This document shows, in pieces, positions 35,142 to 43,441 of a DNA stretch of 64,000 nucleotides. The stretch is taken from assembly GCF_000768355.1 (NCBI RefSeq), contig NZ_AVPU01000005.1, forward strand, positions 62,001 to 126,000. Reading direction: 5' to 3'. Positions within the stretch are counted from its first letter, which is position 1. Every line of letters begins with the position of its first letter. The position numbers and the translations under genes are program-made. The DNA is from Lysobacter daejeonensis GH1-9 (GTDB lineage Bacteria; Pseudomonadota; Gammaproteobacteria; Xanthomonadales; Xanthomonadaceae). The notes below the pieces were generated by a model. The model ran no database searches. It saw nothing but the letters and a program-made list of their open reading frames with translations, and was not told the origin of the DNA.

Positions 35142-37240
35142 CCGCAGATTTTCGCCAATAAAGTGGCCTGTGCGGAATGGGGGGGCTCGCCCTCGGCGGG
35201 CTGCAGGCGCTCGTAGCGGCCATCCGGCTGCAGCATCCAGGCCGACACATTGTCGCGCAGGTAGTTGTCCAGCGCCTCGTCATACACGCGCTGGGCCTGC
35301 GACGGATCGCGCACCGGGAAGCACGTTTCCACCCGCCGCAGCAGGTTGCGTTCCAGCCAGTCGGCGCTGGAGCACAGCAGGTCCGGCTCGCCGTCATTGG
35401 CGAACCAGTACACCCGGTGGTGCTCAAGGAAGCGACCCACGATGGAACGCACGCGGATGCGGTCGGACACCCCCTCGACCCCGGGGCGCAGGGTGCAGGC
35501 ACCGCGCACGATCAGGTCGATTTCGACGCCCGCTTGAGAGGCGCGGTACAGCGCGCGGACCACCTGCGGTTCGTTGAGGGCGTTCATCTTGGCGATGATC
35601 CGCGCCGGCTTGCCCGCCCTGGCGTGCCGGGTTTCGCGGTCGATGCGCTTGAGCACGCCCGAGTGCAGCGTGAACGGCGATTGCAGCAGGCATTTCAGCT
35701 TGGTCGCCGGCGCCAGGCCCGACAACTGCTGGAACACCATGTGCACGTCGGCACCAATGTCGGCGTCCGCCGTGATGAGGCCGATGTCGGTGTAAACCCT
35801 GGCCGTACCGGTGTGGTAGTTGCCGGTGCCCAAGTGCACGTAGCGGCGCAGCTTGCGCCCTTCACGGCGCACGATCAGCAGCATCTTGGCATGGGTCTTG
35901 TAGCCCACCACGCCGTACACCACCTGCACGCCGGCCTCCTGCAGCCGGTCCGCCAAACCCAGGTTGGCCTCCTCGTCGAAGCGCGCCCGCAGCTCCACGA
36001 CGGCGGTCACGTCCTTGCCGTTGCGAGCCGCCTGCACCAGGTGCTCGACGATGGGCGAATCCTTGCCGGCGCGGTACAGGGTCTGCTTGATCGCCAGCAC
36101 GTTCGGGTCTTCGGCCGCCTGGCGCAGCAGTTCCAGCACCGGCGTGAAGGCATCGAACGGGTGGTGCAGCAGCATGTCGCCCTGCGCCACCGTGTCGAAC
36201 ATGGCTTCGGTGCCCACCGGCAGCCGCGCCTGGAACGGGGTGAACTTCAGGTCTGGCCGCTGCACCAGGTCGTAGACCTGGATCACGCGGTTGAGGTTGA
36301 CCGGCCCGTTGATGCGGTACACCGCGTGTTCGGGCAGGTCGAAGTTCTCCAGCAGCGTGCGCACGATGGCGTCCGGGCACTGCTCGGCGATTTCCAGCCG
36401 TACCGCCCGCAGGTAGCCGCGGCCGACCAGTTCATCGCGCAATGCCAGCGCGATGTTGTCCACTTCCTCCTCGTCCACCAGCAATTCGGAGTTGCGGGTG
36501 ACGCGGAACTGGTACGCACCCTTGACCCGCATGCCCGGGAACAGTTCGTCGACGAAGGCCGACAGCATGGCCGACAGGAACACGAAGTCATGCTCGCCGC
36601 CGGAGACTTCCTGCGGGATCTGGATGATGCGCGGCAACGAACGCGGGGCGCGCACGATGGCGAGGTGGCCGGCGCGCCCGAACGCGTCCTTGCCTTCCAG
36701 CACCACCACGATGTTCAGCGACTTGTTGAGGATCTTCGGGAACGGATGCGCGGGGTCCAGGCCCAGCGGCGACAGCACCGGCATGATTTCGTCACGGAAG
36801 CAGGTGCGCAGCCACTCGGTCTGCTGTTCGCTCCACGCCTCGCGCGCCAGCACGCGCACTCCCGACTCGGCCAACGCCGGGCGCAGCGTGTCGTTCCAGC
36901 AGGCGTACTGCTGCTGCACCAGTTCGGCCGCACGGTCATGGATGCGGGTCAGCACCGTCGCCGGTGCCAGCCCGTCGGCGCCCGGTGCCAGCCCGAGGTC
37001 ATGGGCGTGGTGCAGGGTGCCGGCGCGGATTTCGAAGAACTCGTCCAGGTTGGTGCAGGAGATGCACAGGTAACGCAGCCGCTCCAGCAGTGGCACCTGC
37101 GGGTCCATCGCCTGGGCCAGCACGCGGAAATTGAAGTCCAGCTGCGACACTTCGCGGTTGAAATACAGCGAGCGGTCACGCAGCGGATCGCGCTCGGCGG
37201 TCGGATCCACCGGCGCGACAGACGGCAGCTGGATGTTCAT
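35138..37240 (-). CDS. ppk: Polyphosphate kinase 1
   Basis: A 700-residue PPK1 that builds polyphosphate from ATP through a phosphohistidine. N domain: YFNREVSQLDFNFRVLAQA and ISCTNLDEFFEIRAGTL. H domain follows. C1 and C2 carry the histidines in GYKTHAKMLLIVRR and YVHLGTGNYH, ELRARFDEEANLGLADRL, and INPDL-type repeats ending GVEGVSDRIRVRSIVGRFLE. Its length agrees with E. coli (688). The ATG at 37240 overlaps the phoR stop as ATGA, so ppk is translated together with the phosphate sensor and should rise under phosphate limitation. Confidence 0.97.
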   Translation of the reverse strand: MNIQLPSVAPVDPTAERDPLRDRSLYFNREVSQLDFNFRVLAQAMDPQVPLLERLRYLCISCTNLDEFFEIRAGTLHHAHDLGLAPGADGLAPATVLTRIHDRAAELVQQQYACWNDTLRPALAESGVRVLAREAWSEQQTEWLRTCFRDEIMPVLSPLGLDPAHPFPKILNKSLNIVVVLEGKDAFGRAGHLAIVRAPRSLPRIIQIPQEVSGGEHDFVFLSAMLSAFVDELFPGMRVKGAYQFRVTRNSELLVDEEEVDNIALALRDELVGRGYLRAVRLEIAEQCPDAIVRTLLENFDLPEHAVYRINGPVNLNRVIQVYDLVQRPDLKFTPFQARLPVGTEAMFDTVAQGDMLLHHPFDAFTPVLELLRQAAEDPNVLAIKQTLYRAGKDSPIVEHLVQAARNGKDVTAVVELRARFDEEANLGLADRLQEAGVQVVYGVVGYKTHAKMLLIVRREGRKLRRYVHLGTGNYHTGTARVYTDIGLITADADIGADVHMVFQQLSGLAPATKLKCLLQSPFTLHSGVLKRIDRETRHARAGKPARIIAKMNALNEPQVVRALYRASQAGVEIDLIVRGACTLRPGVEGVSDRIRVRSIVGRFLEHHRVYWFANDGEPDLLCSSADWLERNLLRRVETCFPVRDPSQAQRVYDEALDNYLRDNVSAWMLQPDGRYERLQPAEGEPPHSAQATLLAKICG

Positions 37241-38556
37241 GGCAATACCTCCAGGGCCTCGCGCGGGCGCACGCGCTCAGCGCCGAATTGACAGGAAAAC
37301 GTGCTGCCGCGGCCCACTTCGCTGGTGACCAGCAGGCGTGCCTGGTGCAGGTTGAGCACGTGCTTGCAGATGGCCAGGCCAAGTCCGGTGCCGCCGCTCT
37401 CGCGCGAGCGACTGGTGGACACCCGGTAGAAACGCTCGGTCAGGCGTGGCAGGTGATGCGCCGGGATCCCGTAACCGGTGTCGCTCACTTCCAGTACGGC
37501 GCCAGGCCCTTCGCGCCGAAAGCGGATGTGCACGCTGCCGCCTGCGGGGGTGTAGCGGATCGCATTGCTGACCAGGTTGGAGAAGGCGCTGTGCAGTTCC
37601 TTGTGGCCGCCCCACAGGTCCACGCCGGCGGTGTCCTCCACCGTGACCTGGTGGCGGCCCTGGCTCAACGCGTTGGCCTCGCGCGCCAGGGTGTTGAGCA
37701 TCGCGCTCATCGCCACCGACTCCTCCTCAGGCAGGCTGCCCTGGGACTCCAGCCGCGACAGCGTCAGCAGGTCTTCCACCAGTTGGGTCATGCGCTGTGA
37801 TTGCCGTTGCATCTCGGCCAGCATCGGTGCCCAGTCGGGGTGCTCTTCCGGGTCGAGCATGTCGAGGTACCCGTGCACCACCGTCAGTGGCGTGCGCAGT
37901 TCGTGCGAAACGTTGGCCACGAAGTCGCGGCGCATCTGTTCCAGGTGAAGCAGCCGGCTCACGTCGCGCGCCACCAGCAGCCACAGGTTCTCGGAGTAAG
38001 GAATCAGCCGCAGGCTCAGGGTTACCGACGAATTGACGGGGGAGGGCACCTCCAACGTCTCCGCGTGGCGGCCGGCAGCCAACCAGTGCGCCAAGGGCAA
38101 GGGGTGCAACCGCTGTACGAGGGGCGCCCCCATGTCCTTCGGATATTGCATTCCCAGAAGCGGCTTGCAGGCCTCGTTGAACCACAGCACCCGCTGGCTC
38201 AGCCGGTCCACCACGACAATGCCGTCGGGCAGCGCGGCGGCCGCGGCGCGGTAGGCGCGGAGCATCTCGATCAGGCGGCGTTTGCGCGTGCGCATCTCCG
38301 ACTGGCTGCGATACAGCAGCCGGTCGAGCTCGTTCCATACGCCTTCGCCCAGGGGAGGGGTCAGTCGCTGCCGTGCGGTGAGCCGCAGCAGCACGTTGCG
38401 CAGTCGCCAGTAGTGCCAGGCCACCACACCCAGGGCGGCCAGGGTGATCACCGGCCAAGGGTGGCCAATCGCCAGGCCCGCGGCGGCGGCCGCGAGCAGG
38501 ATCAGGGTCAGCTGGCCCAGTGTCTTCAGCCAGGCGGAGCGCGTGCGAGGAGGCAT
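37237..38556 (-). CDS. phoR: Phosphate regulon sensor kinase PhoR
   Basis: A 439-residue sensor kinase. Two short N-terminal hydrophobic segments (about 11-30 and 34-50) anchor it without a sizeable periplasmic loop, as in PhoR. A PAS domain (about 105-200, LPDGIVVVDRLSQRVLWFNE) precedes the phospho-acceptor H218 in RRDFVANVSHELRTPLTVVH. Later boxes: NLVSNAIRYTPAGGS, DTGYGIPAHHLPRLTERFYR and GTGLGLAICKHVL. It senses phosphate through the Pst-PhoU complex, which is not in this window. It starts 9 bases after phoB. Confidence 0.95.
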   Translation of the reverse strand: MPPRTRSAWLKTLGQLTLILLAAAAAGLAIGHPWPVITLAALGVVAWHYWRLRNVLLRLTARQRLTPPLGEGVWNELDRLLYRSQSEMRTRKRRLIEMLRAYRAAAAALPDGIVVVDRLSQRVLWFNEACKPLLGMQYPKDMGAPLVQRLHPLPLAHWLAAGRHAETLEVPSPVNSSVTLSLRLIPYSENLWLLVARDVSRLLHLEQMRRDFVANVSHELRTPLTVVHGYLDMLDPEEHPDWAPMLAEMQRQSQRMTQLVEDLLTLSRLESQGSLPEEESVAMSAMLNTLAREANALSQGRHQVTVEDTAGVDLWGGHKELHSAFSNLVSNAIRYTPAGGSVHIRFRREGPGAVLEVSDTGYGIPAHHLPRLTERFYRVSTSRSRESGGTGLGLAICKHVLNLHQARLLVTSEVGRGSTFSCQFGAERVRPREALEVLP

Positions 38557-38565
38557 GCCCCGAGT

Positions 38566-39261
38566 TTAGACGGCCAGCGACGCGGAAAACCGGTACCCGG
38601 CGCCTCGAACCGTCTGCACCATGCCGTCGAGCTGGTGCGGCTCCAGCGTCTTGCGCAGGCGGCGGATGTGCACGTCCACCGTGCGCTCCTCCACGTACAC
38701 ACTGCCGCCCCACACGTGGTCCAGCAGTTGGGTACGGGTGTACACGCGTTCGGGGTGGGTCATGAAGAAGTGCAGCAGCCGGTACTCGGTCGGACCGATC
38801 TGCACCGGCTGGTCGCCAGCGAACACGCGGTGCGCCGCACCGTCGATGCGCAACGACCCCATGCCCACGCTGCCGTCCTCGTCGTCCTCGCGCGAGCGGC
38901 GCAGGACGGCGCGGATGCGTGCCAGCAGCTCGCGCGCCGAGAATGGCTTGACCACGTAATCATCCACGCCGGCCTCCAGGCCGCCCACGCGGTCATTCTC
39001 CTCGCCGCGCGCGGTGAGCATGATGATCGGGATTTCGCGGGTCAGCGATTCCTTGCGCCAGCGCCGGGCCAGTTCCAGCCCGCTGGTGCCAGGCAGCATC
39101 CAGTCCAGCAGGATCAGGTCGGGCACGTGGTCCGCAATGGCCGCCTGCGCCTCGCGCGCGTCGCCGGCATGCACAGGCTCGTATTCGCCCTTGCGCAGGG
39201 CGAAGGCCACCATGTCGCGGATGGCGGGCTCGTCTTCGACAATCAGGATGCGCTTCTGCAC
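38566..39261 (-). CDS. phoB: Phosphate regulon response regulator PhoB
   Basis: A 231-residue OmpR-type regulator. The receiver has the acidic residues ED (10-11), phospho-acceptor D53 in [15 protein letters not shown], and K in [12 protein letters not shown]. The DNA-binding domain has [40 protein letters not shown] and HIRRLRKTL. These match PhoB rather than other OmpR paralogues, and phoR follows after 9 bases. A PhoB-box promoter stands 127 bases upstream, so the gene is probably autoactivated under phosphate starvation. Confidence 0.96.
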   Translation of the reverse strand: MQKRILIVEDEPAIRDMVAFALRKGEYEPVHAGDAREAQAAIADHVPDLILLDWMLPGTSGLELARRWRKESLTREIPIIMLTARGEENDRVGGLEAGVDDYVVKPFSARELLARIRAVLRRSREDDEDGSVGMGSLRIDGAAHRVFAGDQPVQIGPTEYRLLHFFMTHPERVYTRTQLLDHVWGGSVYVEERTVDVHIRRLRKTLEPHQLDGMVQTVRGAGYRFSASLAV

Positions 39262-39387
39262 GCGGTCACCGGGGGAGTGTGGGCTGTGACGGCTTCCGGT
39301 GACCGCTGCGCCAGGGCCGGCGCACGATCACCTGCGATACGTCCTGTACCGCGAGAGCCCGCTTGCGGGGCTCCCCGAAGTGGTGTC

Positions 39388-39421
39388 AGTACACTACCGT
39401 TTTGTGACGTCCCTGTGACAG
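39388..39421 (-). promoter_or_regulatory. Pho-box promoter of the phoBR-ppk-ppx operon
   Basis: Minus strand: CTGTCAC (39421-39415), AGGG, ACGTCAC (39410-39404), then a 10-base spacer and a -10 TGTACT (39393-39388). A Pho box ending 10 bases before the -10 is the standard PhoB-dependent promoter layout. The predicted leader is about 120 bases. Confidence 0.75.
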
Positions 39422-39434
39422 CGTCGCATCAGTG

Positions 39435-41021
39435 TCATCGACGGTCCAGGACCTCGTCACGTACGCCCTGGCGCCGCAACTCCAGCACCACCGGGGTGAT
39501 GGCTGCGATCCGCGACTCGATCCGCGCCCGGGCGTAGTAGTCCAGTTCCGGCCGCTTCTTCAGCGTATTGAGCTGCACCAGCGCCTGCTCCGGGCGACCG
39601 CCCAGGTAGGCGGCTTCGGCATACGCTTCGCCTGCCCGCACCGGATCCTCGGCGATCTCGCTGGCACGGGCAAACGTCTGCTGGAACACCGGGTCCTGGG
39701 CCGAGCGCGGCAGCAACGGGCGCAGCAAGGCCTGTGCGCGTTTGCCCGCGGCCACCGTATTGCGCTCGCCCAATGCACGGGCATAGGTCAGGGCAATGGC
39801 GCGGTCATTCGGGCCGCGATGTACCAGCGACTCAAAGCGGGCATCGGCAGCCGCGTGGCGGCCGGCTTTCGCCTCGGCTTCGGCCAGCGCCAGTTCCAGC
39901 CACTCGTCGCGTGGCTGCTGCGCCAGCAGGCCCTGCAGCAGGTCGATGGCTGCCGCCGGCTCATTGGCGCGCAGGTGGGCGATGGCCTTGCCATAACGTT
40001 GCGCGGGATCCAGTTTGCCGGTCTTGGCGAGGCGCTCGTATTCCTGCACGGCGTCCCGCGGCGTGTCTGCACTGAGCGCGCGCAAGCGCTCGCGCGCGAA
40101 TTCGAACCGCCCGGTGCCGCCGGATTTCAGTGCGCCCCCGCTGACCTGCAATCCCTGGGGAAGCAGCGGGTTGTTGCTGGTGCCGGGCGCGATCACCGCT
40201 GCATGCGAGTTCCCCGCGATCAGCCGGGCGCGGTCCTTGGCCTCGCTGATGCGGGTGATGGTGACCGGGTGGGTCATCAGGAACTCCGGCGCCTCGGTGC
40301 CGTAGTAACTGGCACCGTTGGCGCGTGAGCGCTGCTGCAGCTTGCCGAAAAAGTCGGCGATGGCCATCGGATCGTAGCCGGTGCGTGCCAGCGACTGGAT
40401 GCCGAGCCGGTCGGCCTCATGCTCGTTCGAGCGGGTGTAGTCGATCTGCCGTTGTTGCATCAGCCCCATGGCCGACACCATCGCCGCCTGGGCCGCGTCG
40501 TCGGACGAATTGCCCCCGGCCGACTGCGCCACCACGATTGCCCCCAGCATCGCCAGCAGGATCGGCAGCTGGTCCTTCTGCGCCCGTTCCACCGCGCGCA
40601 GCACATGGTCCTGGGTCACGTGGGCGATTTCATGCGCCAGCACGCCCGCCACTTCGTCTTCCCGGTCCGCAGCCAGCACCAGTCCGGCATTCACGCCGAC
40701 ATAGCCGCCCAGCGTGGCGAAGGCGTTGATCTCGCGCTGCCGCATCATGAAGAAGGTATACGACTGCCGCGGGTTGTCGCTGCTGGCGCCCAGCCGTGTG
40801 CCCAGCGAGTCCAGCCAGCCCTCCACCAGCGGGTCGTCCAGGATGTAGTCGTAGTGGCGCAGCTGCGCCAGCAGCATCCCGCCGTATTCCTCCTGCTGTG
40901 CCGGGGTCAGCAATTCACCGGCCGAGGAGCCGATGTCCGGCAGCCGGGCCTCCTGCGCAGGGGCCCCAAGGCTGGCCAGCGCGTAGGTCAGGGCGGCGGT
41001 GAGCGGTAAAATGCGGCGCAA
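39435..41021 (-). CDS. BepA-like periplasmic M48 metalloprotease with TPR repeats
   Basis: A 528-residue exported zinc protease resembling BepA (YfgC), which degrades stalled outer-membrane proteins during BAM assembly. A signal peptide (about 1-22, ending APAQ) is followed by the M48 domain with HEIAH (H130, E131, H134) and the third ligand region TRSNEHEAD (about 197-203), then a C-terminal TPR-type helical array (YGKAIAHLRANEPAAAIDLL; ALAEAEAKAGRHAAADARFE). The start is TTG at 41021, supported by AAAGGA seven bases upstream. It is divergent from the glutaredoxin gene. Confidence 0.88.
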   Translation of the reverse strand: MRRILPLTAALTYALASLGAPAQEARLPDIGSSAGELLTPAQQEEYGGMLLAQLRHYDYILDDPLVEGWLDSLGTRLGASSDNPRQSYTFFMMRQREINAFATLGGYVGVNAGLVLAADREDEVAGVLAHEIAHVTQDHVLRAVERAQKDQLPILLAMLGAIVVAQSAGGNSSDDAAQAAMVSAMGLMQQRQIDYTRSNEHEADRLGIQSLARTGYDPMAIADFFGKLQQRSRANGASYYGTEAPEFLMTHPVTITRISEAKDRARLIAGNSHAAVIAPGTSNNPLLPQGLQVSGGALKSGGTGRFEFARERLRALSADTPRDAVQEYERLAKTGKLDPAQRYGKAIAHLRANEPAAAIDLLQGLLAQQPRDEWLELALAEAEAKAGRHAAADARFESLVHRGPNDRAIALTYARALGERNTVAAGKRAQALLRPLLPRSAQDPVFQQTFARASEIAEDPVRAGEAYAEAAYLGGRPEQALVQLNTLKKRPELDYYARARIESRIAAITPVVLELRRQGVRDEVLDRR

Positions 41022-41206
41022 GCGGGCATCCTTTCGGTAGGGCGGGATGGGTGCGTGCCAGCATGCCGTCCCCCGCGGTCGGGCGGGTGAATAGCCGATT
41101 AAGCACTCCGGTTAAGCACCCCAGTGTTCTACTGGCGATATGGAAAGCCCGCCATGGCAGGCCCATATTCGACCACAGCCCTCCCCATGAGTTCACGGAG
41201 ACCCTC

Positions 41207-41485
41207 TTGAGCCAGTCCACCGCCCCCGAGATCACCATCTATTCCACGGCCGTCTGCCCGTACTGCGTGGCCGCCAAGAACTTCCTCAAGAGCAAGGGTC
41301 AGTCGTGGACGGAAGTCCGCATCGACCTGGACCCGGCCGAGCGAGAGAAGATGGTGGCCCTGACCCGCCGCACCAGCGTGCCGCAGATCTTCATTGGCCA
41401 GACCCACGTCGGTGGCTACGACGACATGATCGCGCTGCACCGCGCCGGTGGTCTGGAGCCGCTGCTCGCCGGGGCATCGGCGTGA
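41207..41485 (+). CDS. grxC: Glutaredoxin 3
   Basis: A 92-residue class I glutaredoxin, the glutathione-dependent dithiol reductase. Active site C17-P-Y-C20 in IYSTAVCPYCVAAKNFLKSK; cis-proline in TSVPQIFIGQTHVGGYDDM, with GGYDD contacting glutathione. The start is TTG at 41207 with GGAG six bases upstream; the only nearby ATG (41187) is in another frame and stops at once. The stop overlaps the GTG start of the AhpD-like gene (GTGA). Confidence 0.9.
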   Translation: MSQSTAPEITIYSTAVCPYCVAAKNFLKSKGQSWTEVRIDLDPAEREKMVALTRRTSVPQIFIGQTHVGGYDDMIALHRAGGLEPLLAGASA

Positions 41486-41892
41486 GCGGCGCGCAGGACA
41501 ACGGCGGCCCGGTCGAAGGCGACCGCGTCGCCGAGTTCACCGCGTTCCGCAAGCGGATGAACGAACGCATCCTCGCCGAGCCCAACCAGGTGGTGCGGCG
41601 CTTCTTCGCGCTGGATACCCAGACCTACCAGGCCGGCGCATTGGACGTGAAGACCAAGGAGCTGCTGGGACTGGTCGCTTCGCTGGTGCTGCGCTGCGAC
41701 GACTGCATCAGCTACCACGTCGCGCAGTGCAAGGAAGCCGGCGTCAACCGCGACGAGATGTTCGAAGCCTTCTCGGTGGGCTTGGTGGTGGGCGGCTCCA
41801 TCGTCATCCCGCACCTGCGTCGCGCCGTGGATTTCCTCGACCGGCTGGAGCAGGGCGACGTACAGGCCCCTGCCGGGCACGACCACGGCTGA
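41482..41892 (+). CDS. AhpD-like carboxymuconolactone decarboxylase family protein
   Basis: A 136-residue all-helical CMD-family protein. The CxxC-x3-H motif RCDDCISYHVAQC (C72, C75, H79) is that of the AhpD-like thiol group rather than of true decarboxylases, so a redox or peroxidase role is likelier. VKTKELLGLVASLVL and VNRDEMFEAFSVGLVVGGSI are typical. The GTG start lies in the grxC stop; coupling to glutaredoxin fits a thiol-redox job. The C-terminal GHDHG tail could bind metal. Confidence 0.85.
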   Translation: MSGAQDNGGPVEGDRVAEFTAFRKRMNERILAEPNQVVRRFFALDTQTYQAGALDVKTKELLGLVASLVLRCDDCISYHVAQCKEAGVNRDEMFEAFSVGLVVGGSIVIPHLRRAVDFLDRLEQGDVQAPAGHDHG

Positions 41893-42096
41893 TCGAGGGC
41901 GGGCAGCCCTTCGGTCATTCCACGGTGGGGGCGGCAGTTGCATTGGCCCGCGTGAAGCCAGGGTGGCCGCTGCAACAGTCACGGCCGCCCCTGCAGCGCT
42001 TGGGTGGCCGTCTCGCCGCTTTCCGCGGCGACCGGCTGGATCCCTTGCGCAGCAAGGCCTCCAGCGCCATCTCCGACCATTGGCCAATGGTTGCGC

Positions 42097-42126
42097 CTGA
42101 AATGAAGGTGGGTTTTCGGGCATAAT
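42097..42126 (+). promoter_or_regulatory. Candidate sigma-70 promoter of icd
   Basis: CTGAAA (42097-42102), 18-base spacer, CATAAT (42121-42126), giving a leader of about 60 bases before the icd ATG. It lies in the 299-base gap 41893-42191, in which nothing else is recognised. Confidence 0.45.
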
Positions 42127-42191
42127 TCGCCGGTTAACCATCCGGCGCCGTATTTCCCCCTTGGCGCCCATCAGTCGGAAGAAGACCCCCT

Positions 42192-43205
42192 ATGACGCAG
42201 ACGATTACGGTCATCCGTGGCGACGGCATCGGCCCGGAGATCATGGACGCCACCCTGCACGTGCTCGACGCCATGAACCTCGGCCTGCAGTACGAGTTCG
42301 CCGACGCCGGCCTGGTCGCGCTGGAAAAGCACGGCGAGCTGCTGCCGCAGGCCACCATGGACTCGATCCGCAAGAACCGCATCGCGCTGAAGTCGCCGCT
42401 GACCACGCCAGTGGGCGAGGGGTTCTCCTCGATCAATGTCGAGCTGCGCAAGCGCTTCGACCTGTACGCCAACGTGCGTCCGGCCAAGTCGTTCCCCAAC
42501 ACCAAGTCGCGCTTCCCGTCGGGCGTGGATCTGATCACCGTCCGCGAGAACACCGAGGGTGCCTACATCGGTGAAGGCCAGGCGCTGTCCGAAGATGGCG
42601 AAGTCGCCACCCTGACCCAGAAGATCACCCGCCGTGGCTCCGAGCGCATCGTGCGCTACGCCTTCGAACTGGCCCGCAAGACCGGCCGCAAGAAGGTCAC
42701 CGTGGTGCACAAGGCCAACATCCTCAAGTCGACCTCGGGCCTGTTCCTCAAGACCGCGCGCGCCGTGGCCACCGAGTACCCGGACATCGAGTGCAACGAG
42801 ATGATCGTGGACAACACCTGCATGCAGCTGGTGATGCGTCCGGAGCAGTTCGACATCATCGTCACCACCAACCTGTTCGGCGACATCATCTCCGACCTGT
42901 GTGCCGGCCTCGTCGGCGGCCTGGGCCTGGCCCCGGGCGCCAACATCGGCACCGATGCGGCCATCTTCGAGGCCGTGCACGGCACCGCCCCGGACATCGC
43001 CGGGCAGGGCAAGGCCAACCCGTGCGCGCTGCTGCTGGGCGCCGCGCAGATGCTCGACCACCTGGGCATGCCGGAGAAGGCCACCAAGCTGCGCGAGGCG
43101 ATCATCGCCACGCTCGAGGCCAAGGACAACCTGACCCCCGACCTGGGCGGCACGGGTACCACGCAGAGCTTCGCCGAGGCGATCGCCAAGCGCGCCACGG
43201 CCTGA
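42192..43205 (+). CDS. icd: NAD-dependent isocitrate dehydrogenase
   Basis: A 337-residue beta-decarboxylating dehydrogenase converting isocitrate to 2-oxoglutarate in the TCA cycle. ITVIRGDGIGPEIMDATLHV at the N-terminus, substrate residues in PVGEGFSSINVELRKRFDLY (the S-x-N-x-x-L-R pattern of isocitrate binding), ITVRENTEGAYIGEGQ, and the family signature NLFGDIISDLCAGLVGG. The short length and the ILGTAPDIAG-like AVHGTAPDIAGQGKANP place it with the NAD-dependent homodimeric enzymes known from Xanthomonas rather than the ~415-residue NADP type. It has its own promoter and double terminator. Confidence 0.92.
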   Translation: MTQTITVIRGDGIGPEIMDATLHVLDAMNLGLQYEFADAGLVALEKHGELLPQATMDSIRKNRIALKSPLTTPVGEGFSSINVELRKRFDLYANVRPAKSFPNTKSRFPSGVDLITVRENTEGAYIGEGQALSEDGEVATLTQKITRRGSERIVRYAFELARKTGRKKVTVVHKANILKSTSGLFLKTARAVATEYPDIECNEMIVDNTCMQLVMRPEQFDIIVTTNLFGDIISDLCAGLVGGLGLAPGANIGTDAAIFEAVHGTAPDIAGQGKANPCALLLGAAQMLDHLGMPEKATKLREAIIATLEAKDNLTPDLGGTGTTQSFAEAIAKRATA

Positions 43206-43221
43206 GGTCAATGCAACCCAA

Positions 43222-43280
43222 GGGAGCCAGCCATCGGCTCCCTCTCTCACGGGGCGCCTTCGGGCGCCCCGTGCCGTTTT
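43222..43280 (+). terminator. Double hairpin terminator after icd
   Basis: A first hairpin GGGAGCC/GGCTCCC (43222-43228 with 43236-43242) is followed by a 10-bp stem ACGGGGCGCC/GGCGCCCCGT (43249-43258 with 43263-43272) closed by a stable TTCG tetraloop, then GCCGTTTT. Confidence 0.82.
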
Positions 43281-43441
43281 CGGCGGCCCACAGGGGCCTT
43301 GCCGGCGGTCGGCCACGAGGGCGTCCCCGCGCGTCCGTGAATGACCCAGTCGGGAGCGGACACTGTTCTGTCCGTGGCCTCGACACGCCCGGACTCGGCC
43401 CTCAGAATGGCAATCTTTGTTCCGTCCATTCGGATGAAGCG

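Noticed and set aside
43281..43441. Possible riboswitch before the NhaC-type antiporter gene
   Set aside because: Short stems such as GGACA/TGTCC exist, but no known riboswitch core could be matched by eye.
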